Part shown: positions 6,748 through 10,816 of the stretch, piece by piece
Layout of the letters: each line of letters begins with the position of its first letter
Position numbering within the stretch: the stretch's first letter is position 1
Translations under genes and position numbers: made by a program
Assembly: GCA_017415945.1 (NCBI GenBank)
Contig: JAFQDR010000129.1
Coordinates: 1-10,816, forward strand
DNA from: Oscillospiraceae bacterium
GTDB lineage: Bacteria > Bacillota_A > Clostridia > Oscillospirales > Oscillospiraceae
Length of the DNA stretch: 10,816 bases
Reading direction: 5' to 3'
The notes under the pieces: model-generated
What the model saw: the letters and a program-made list of their open reading frames with translations, nothing else
Told to the model about the DNA's origin: nothing
The model's database searches: none

Positions 6748-7476
6748 TTATAAAATGATATCGTATTTTCTGTGTGCTTCTTTGGTGTTCTCTATCGGAT
6801 ACATTACCCTAAGCAATACATCAGGCAGTCGTGCGTGCTGATACTGATTATATATATCCTCAATTAAGTTAGAGATAAAATAACCGAATGAAAGGTTTTC
6901 TATTTTATATATTCTATACTTTTCTCCATGCTCACCTCGAGGTGAACCGTCCTGCCAGTATTTCATAAAATAGTCCTTACCGAAAGATACGTTATTAACA
7001 TAGCCGGGATATTCTTTGCATACTCGCTTAATAGGAGTATGTAAAACATTCATCGAATACCCTGCATCATAACTAAAAACTCCGTTGAAAATATGCTTTC
7101 CTATAATTTGTCCATTAGCGTGAGCCTTCTTGAATGTATCGTCAATTATCGAATCATCAAGTTTTGTTTTAACTTCAATAATTCCTAACACCGCTTCTTT
7201 TGAAACAATCACAAAATCGGCTTTCTGAAAAAGGACAGGGATATCCGAGCGATAAATAATAATATCTATCTGTGAAGATAATCGATCTCCCATCACAAAT
7301 CCAGTTCCAACAGAAGCAAACGCAGGCAGCTTGTTTGCTAAAATATCTTTCAATATAATTTCTTTATACCTGCCGTCCTCTGCCCAATGAGCAGCATCAA
7401 TAAAATTACGCACCCTATCCTTGGTCGCAATCAGTTCGTCAGATATGGACTTTTGATACTTTGTATAATTTGGCAT
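6748..7476 (-). CDS. DUF6602-like protein, predicted PD-(D/E)XK nuclease fold
   Basis: A 242-residue soluble protein. After a helical N-terminus, G57-x-GF leads into SSQIDIIIY (67-75) and VLGIIEVKTKL (96-106). D71 plus E101-x-K103 is the active-site layout of PD-(D/E)XK nucleases, and S-x-Q-x-D-I-I-I-Y with I-E-V-K is how I recognise DUF6602. The start MPNYTKYQ is preferred because GGAAGGG lies 6 nt upstream; an ATG 15 nt earlier has no ribosome site. It lies 23 nt after the Asn-rich gene and 25 nt before hsdR, so it is translated from the same message. Such proteins are often found near defence genes; a DNA-cleaving or DNA-sensing role is inferred, not shown. The family call is from memory of motifs. 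Confidence 0.75.
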   Translation of the reverse strand: MPNYTKYQKSISDELIATKDRVRNFIDAAHWAEDGRYKEIILKDILANKLPAFASVGTGFVMGDRLSSQIDIIIYRSDIPVLFQKADFVIVSKEAVLGIIEVKTKLDDSIIDDTFKKAHANGQIIGKHIFNGVFSYDAGYSMNVLHTPIKRVCKEYPGYVNNVSFGKDYFMKYWQDGSPRGEHGEKYRIYKIENLSFGYFISNLIEDIYNQYQHARLPDVLLRVMYPIENTKEAHRKYDIIL

Positions 7477-7482
7477 AAACAA

Positions 7483-7489
7483 CCCTTCC
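7483..7489 (-). promoter_or_regulatory. Ribosome binding site fixing the DUF6602 start
   Basis: GGAAGGG on the minus strand, 6 nt before the ATG at 7476. It lies inside the coding frame if the earlier ATG at 7491 were used, which argues for the later start. Confidence 0.6.
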
Positions 7490-7499
7490 ATACGATTGA

Positions 7500-8084
7500 T
7501 TATTTTGTTAATAATTGTGTAAGTGCTGGAATAAACGGAGCAAAAATTGTCATATGATTTGCCACACTTTGTATGAAAGAATTGTATTTTTCAGCAAAAC
7601 TTTTTTTACCAACATTGTTTTTCATTTCTTCAATTGAATCAATTATGACAGTACTATTTTCCAATTCTTTTGCAAGCGTTTTTAATGTTTCCATTAACGC
7701 TATATCGTTTTCAGTTATGTTATATGTAACGGAATTATCTGTAGAATTAATATTGATTTTTTCTGCTCCACTGATATTATAGTTATTTACCACGTTTTCG
7801 TTGATAGGTCTGGATAGATTGGTTTGTTTTTGTACTGACACTTGATAATGTGCAGGAATTCCGCCCATTGCTCTATAAAAACCCCTGTCAATTACTAAAT
7901 AACTTTCAGATTTTCCAGTGGGGAGATCGCGTTCAAATACATCCCCTTCTTCGATATCTACCGTAGCGTCATCAATAAAGATGTGGTCTTTATCAACGAG
8001 CGCTTCTATATTTTCAACAACAGTTTCGTCTTGTTTAATTAATCTCACTTTTTCCGTAGGAAATGAAGCAAACATACTTCTCAT
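7500..8084 (-). CDS. Unrecognised protein with Asn-rich linker, between hsdS and hsdR
   Basis: A 194-residue protein whose family I do not recognise. Residues 12-87 look like a compact beta-rich domain (VRLIKQDE, IFIDDATVDIEEGDVFERDLP, SYLVIDRGFY). Residues 91-123 are Asn- and Ser/Thr-rich (NENVVNNYNISG, ININSTDNSVTYN), like the parallel repeats seen in some linker or adhesive segments. Residues 124-194 are helical and end in a hydrophobic segment, MTIFAPFIPALTQLL, that could insert in a membrane or pack against a partner. There is no signal peptide. AAGGAG lies 8 nt before the ATG. It starts 56 nt after hsdS and ends 23 nt before the DUF6602 gene; those two probably form a cassette. GC is very low, near 30% in places. 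Confidence 0.8.
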   Translation of the reverse strand: MRSMFASFPTEKVRLIKQDETVVENIEALVDKDHIFIDDATVDIEEGDVFERDLPTGKSESYLVIDRGFYRAMGGIPAHYQVSVQKQTNLSRPINENVVNNYNISGAEKININSTDNSVTYNITENDIALMETLKTLAKELENSTVIIDSIEEMKNNVGKKSFAEKYNSFIQSVANHMTIFAPFIPALTQLLTK

Positions 8085-8140
8085 AATAAAAACTCCTTAT
8101 AATAATTAATGCTTATAATTTTTTAATACAACTAAGCATC

Positions 8141-9253
8141 TTAGAATCGAATTTCAGACACATCAACTTCGCCAGACATAAGCTTTGGTAGGAGGTTATC
8201 CCTCAATTCTGCCAGTTTTGAGGATTCTCGGTTGTTCGCCTGCATCGCTTGATACATCGGAGCGACCACTGATTCAAACTCAGCAAGGCGCTCGGCAGAA
8301 GGAATGGAAAGTTCCATCGCGTTAAGTATGTCAGTAGTCATGCTCGGCACCGCAGATCCAGCGTTCATGGATGCAAGATCTTTTGCTTTCACAAAATGAA
8401 ATACAAATTTCGCTACATTCGGAATTTTCATTTCGGTGAAGAACATGGTATCAACCGACCAAAAAGGTTCATTCACATACATAACATTGTTTAGCGTACC
8501 TTTTCTGGGAATCAGAACGGATTCACCTGTGTACAGAGGTCGCTCAACATAGCGCATGATGCCACCAGATCCGAATACTGGGTACTTACCATCGGCTAAT
8601 TTCTTATGGTCTTTGCCGTACTTAACAGTTATAAGATCGGAAAGCTGACCTTGTTCCCATGCTGGATCAGCATTGTCAATGAACATCGAAGTGTAAATAG
8701 CTTGCGCTTGCTGCTCTAAATTATCGTTTATCTTTTGATTATTCTCGATCTTATCGTCAATAGAACGAAGGATACTAATAATACCTAGCCTTATTTCAAC
8801 AGGGGGTACTGGAACTGGCATTTCTCGCAATCCACCAAGTGGCACATAAGATTGGGTGGAACCACGTAAATGTGAGTTAATATATGCTATTGCTTGAGGT
8901 GATTTTAGGTAATAATACATCCAATAAGCATCGCTTATGTTTCCATTAAATTTAAAAATACCCATGTTCTTGCATGCATAATCTATTACTGGATTTTTTT
9001 CGAGATACATATTTCCGATTGTGCCAATCATGCTATATAGGATATCCCACTGTTCAACACGACTTCTTGTAATCACTTTCTGGTAATCTGCCTCGCTGAT
9101 CCAATTAGCTGAATCAAAATCAATATAGTACCCTTTAAGATGTTTTGATGTAATTAGTTTTCGTCCAGCAGTTTGCGATTTTGGCGAGTCATGCGTCCCG
9201 TCAGTAACATCAAAACAGAATTTATCCGCTCTGATAGTATGCCATTTATTCAT
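8141..9253 (-). CDS. hsdS: Type I restriction-modification specificity subunit HsdS
   Basis: A 370-residue DNA-recognition subunit that fixes the bipartite target for both methylation and restriction. The layout is standard: TRD1 about 1-150, ending in GGLREMPVPVPP; central coiled-coil spacer 154-191 (RSIDDKIENNQKINDNLEQQ); TRD2 about 197-320, ending in MELSIPSAERL; and distal conserved helix 321-362 (LAELRDNLLPKLMSGEVDV). Length is slightly short but within the family. The target sequence cannot be deduced. AGGACGG lies about 9 nt upstream of the ATG. It follows the membrane-protein gene by 35 nt. I see no second hsdS fragment or recombinase in the window, so there is no sign of phase-variable shuffling here. 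Confidence 0.96.
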   Translation of the reverse strand: MNKWHTIRADKFCFDVTDGTHDSPKSQTAGRKLITSKHLKGYYIDFDSANWISEADYQKVITRSRVEQWDILYSMIGTIGNMYLEKNPVIDYACKNMGIFKFNGNISDAYWMYYYLKSPQAIAYINSHLRGSTQSYVPLGGLREMPVPVPPVEIRLGIISILRSIDDKIENNQKINDNLEQQAQAIYTSMFIDNADPAWEQGQLSDLITVKYGKDHKKLADGKYPVFGSGGIMRYVERPLYTGESVLIPRKGTLNNVMYVNEPFWSVDTMFFTEMKIPNVAKFVFHFVKAKDLASMNAGSAVPSMTTDILNAMELSIPSAERLAEFESVVAPMYQAMQANNRESSKLAELRDNLLPKLMSGEVDVSEIRF

Positions 9254-9288
9254 TTTATAACCGTCCTATCCGATTGATTAAATCTAAA

Positions 9289-9792
9289 TTACTTTACTAA
9301 AGCTACAATCAACGCTACCAGAGAAACAAGTGCAGAAAAAAGAGCGACTATATAATTGCGGTCTTTCTCACGCAATACTTCTATACCCAATATAATACAA
9401 TCAAAGCCCAAGATTCCCATAATTACAAGTGCAAACTTCGAGATATTATCTTGAGTCCAATATGTAGCTCCATTTTTAAACAGAAGATAGAATACCACTA
9501 TACCGAAAAACATTATGGGGATACCGATTGCCAATTTAAGAAATAAAGAAAACCCGTCTGATCGTTCTTTAGTGTTTGTTGCTATGTAGTGCGGCTTGGT
9601 TTCATCAACTATACGGTTGGTTGACCACTCTATTCTTTCGGTCAACTGTTCAAGATAGTTATTCATCTGCTCGTCGTCGAATCGAAGTGTTTTAGACTGT
9701 GATCTCAACTGTTTTCTCGTTTCCGACAGTTCTCGTTCTAACTGCTGAATTCTATCTTCTTTTCGTTCAGCCTTGCTTTGCTTAGAGCTCAT
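9289..9792 (-). CDS. Small coiled-coil membrane protein embedded between hsdM and hsdS
   Basis: A 167-residue protein of no family I recognise. Residues 5-60 are charged and heptad-like ([20 protein letters not shown]), predicting a coiled coil. Three hydrophobic segments follow at about 83-105, 119-140 and 147-166, ending in a terminal Lys. The likely topology has a cytoplasmic N-terminus and three membrane passes. The start MSSKQSK is chosen because its ATG overlaps the hsdM stop by 11 nt (ATGAGCTCTAA) with GGGGG about 11 nt upstream; a longer reading frame begins inside hsdM. The overlap suggests coupled translation with HsdM. Type I systems do not normally need a membrane protein, so it may anchor the complex, act as an effector, or be a passenger; no function is shown. 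Confidence 0.8.
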   Translation of the reverse strand: MSSKQSKAERKEDRIQQLERELSETRKQLRSQSKTLRFDDEQMNNYLEQLTERIEWSTNRIVDETKPHYIATNTKERSDGFSLFLKLAIGIPIMFFGIVVFYLLFKNGATYWTQDNISKFALVIMGILGFDCIILGIEVLREKDRNYIVALFSALVSLVALIVALVK

Positions 9793-10816
9793 AACCAATA
9801 GCCCCCAGTTTTTCTTTAATCTCCGCTTCAAGCTTGTGAGATTTCACAAAGAGTTCTGATAACTCAGAAGTTAAGCGATTCATCTTATCTTCAAAAGGTT
9901 CACCATCGTCTTCCTGTTCCTCGATGCCGACATAGCGGCCGGGGGTGAGGATATAATCCTGCTTGGCGATTTCTTCGGTATCAACTACAGCGCAGAAGCC
10001 CTTCTGATCCTCCAGTGTGCCGTTGCAGTATGCTTTATATGCGTCTGCAATCATAGCGATATCTGCGTCGGTCAATTCGCGCAGTTTTCTGGTAACCATG
10101 GTGCCGAGCTTGCGGGCATCGATAAACAAGGTCTTTCCGCGCTGCTTTTTGTTCTTAGAAAGGAACCACAGGGACACGGGAATCTGCGTGGTGTAGAAAA
10201 GCTGCGTCGGCATTGCTACGATGCATTCGACCAAGTCAGCATTTACGATGTTCTGTCTAATTTCACCTTCGCCGCCGGACTGAGAAGAAAGCGAACCATT
10301 TGCAAGAACCATACCAATTTTGCCGTTAGGTGCAAGATGATGTATCATATGCTGAAGCCAAGCAAAGTTTGCATTTCCTGCAGGAGGCATACCGTACTGC
10401 CAACGCACATCGTCTGTAAGCTTGTCTGCACCCCAATCAGAAAGATTGAAAGGCGGATTCGCCATAATGTAATCTGCACGAAGTGTAGGATGGCAATCGT
10501 TAAAGAAAGTGTCAGCATTAAATTTGCCAAGATCAGCATCAATGCCACGAATTGCAAGGTTCATTTGTGCCATTTTCCAAGTGGTGGGGTTAGAGTCCTG
10601 ACCGTATACGGAAATATCGTTAATATTACCACGATGATTTTCAACAAACTTTGCCGACTGAACAAACATACCGCCTGAACCGCAACACGGGTCATATACA
10701 CGGCCATTGTATGGCTGTAAAACTTCAACAAGTGTACGAACAACACAAGAAGGAGTATAGAATTCACCTGCAAGTTTACCTTCCTGTTCGGCAAATTTAG
10801 AAAGACAGTATTCATA
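9782..10816 (-). CDS. hsdM: Type I N6-adenine DNA methyltransferase HsdM (5' part missing)
   Basis: The C-terminal 344 residues of the modification subunit; the frame stays open to the window edge, so the N-terminal helical domain lies outside. Visible motifs, numbered from the first visible residue: GEFYTP (17-22), the conserved loop preceding the SAM site; DPCCGSGGM (42-50), motif I for S-adenosylmethionine binding; and NPPF (120-123), motif IV, the catalytic motif of N6-adenine methylases. [14 protein letters not shown] and a C-terminal helix rich in Glu/Lys are typical of the HsdS-contacting end. With HsdS it methylates the host target and protects it from HsdR. Its stop overlaps the next gene by 11 nt. 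The promoter is outside the window. GC is higher around 9900-10100 than in the accessory genes. Confidence 0.96.
   Translation of the reverse strand, partial: YEYCLSKFAEQEGKLAGEFYTPSCVVRTLVEVLQPYNGRVYDPCCGSGGMFVQSAKFVENHRGNINDISVYGQDSNPTTWKMAQMNLAIRGIDADLGKFNADTFFNDCHPTLRADYIMANPPFNLSDWGADKLTDDVRWQYGMPPAGNANFAWLQHMIHHLAPNGKIGMVLANGSLSSQSGGEGEIRQNIVNADLVECIVAMPTQLFYTTQIPVSLWFLSKNKKQRGKTLFIDARKLGTMVTRKLRELTDADIAMIADAYKAYCNGTLEDQKGFCAVVDTEEIAKQDYILTPGRYVGIEEQEDDGEPFEDKMNRLTSELSELFVKSHKLEAEIKEKLGAIGYEL

Noticed and set aside
8109..8139. ATGCTTA/TAAGCAT stem in the hsdS to Asn-rich gene spacer, and a possible internal promoter
   Set aside because: Seven pairs with a 17-nt AT-rich loop and no U-run; promoter boxes in this AT-rich gap match poorly. 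Not enough to call a terminator or promoter.
8141..9253. Phase-variable hsdS switching
   Set aside because: Only one hsdS copy, no inverted hsdS fragments and no recombinase in the window; it cannot be excluded outside it.
1..10816. CRISPR array, tRNA, rRNA or riboswitch
   Set aside because: No regularly spaced direct repeats with unique spacers, no cloverleaf and no rRNA-like sequence seen on either strand.

Overview
The window reads as chromosomal DNA of a Gram-positive, low-to-mid GC Firmicute, most likely a Clostridia member. The basis is AGGAGG-type ribosome binding sites, TTGACA/TATAAT-like promoters with 17-bp spacers, short U-run terminators, a small AbrB-type regulator with a Cys4 tail, a DUF1294 protein and a GPH-type sugar symporter. 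All genes lie on the minus strand, so the window is best read from right to left. Species-level identity cannot be given from sequence alone.

Two compartments are visible. The left part (about 1-3300) has roughly 50% or higher GC in its genes and looks like host backbone. It holds a roughly 590-bp imperfect palindromic repeat made of many small hairpins (1-590), an MFS/GPH transporter with its own promoter and terminator (710-2236), a small DUF1294 membrane protein (2391-2657) and an AbrB-family regulator with a near-consensus promoter (2722-2970). The right part (about 3316-10816) is more AT-rich and carries a type I restriction-modification operon in the order hsdM (5' end cut by the window edge), coiled-coil membrane protein, hsdS, Asn-rich unknown protein, DUF6602 nuclease-fold protein, hsdR. 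Spacers are 56 bp or less, and hsdM overlaps the membrane gene by 11 nt, so these are probably one transcript.

The junction between the compartments is the most informative spot. At 3304-3315 the minus strand reads GAGTGGGAATAA, the sequence that encodes the conserved Glu-Trp-Glu-stop end of GMP synthase (guaA), a known integration site of genomic islands. It is followed after 11 nt by a strong terminator hairpin, but no guaA gene is attached to it. I infer that the restriction-modification operon sits in an island integrated at guaA, which displaced the guaA terminator to this end; guaA itself should lie to the right, outside the window. Just inside this end is a near-consensus promoter firing toward the junction with a palindrome over its -10/start region, but no recognisable gene behind it.

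Functionally, HsdM and HsdS would methylate a bipartite DNA target and HsdR would translocate and cleave unmodified DNA. The three extra genes (membrane protein, Asn-rich protein, DUF6602 protein) are tightly embedded and may add a second layer of defence or modulate the enzyme; this is inference. The other candidate novelty is the hairpin-array element at 1-590, whose two arms differ by paired base changes that keep the stems intact.
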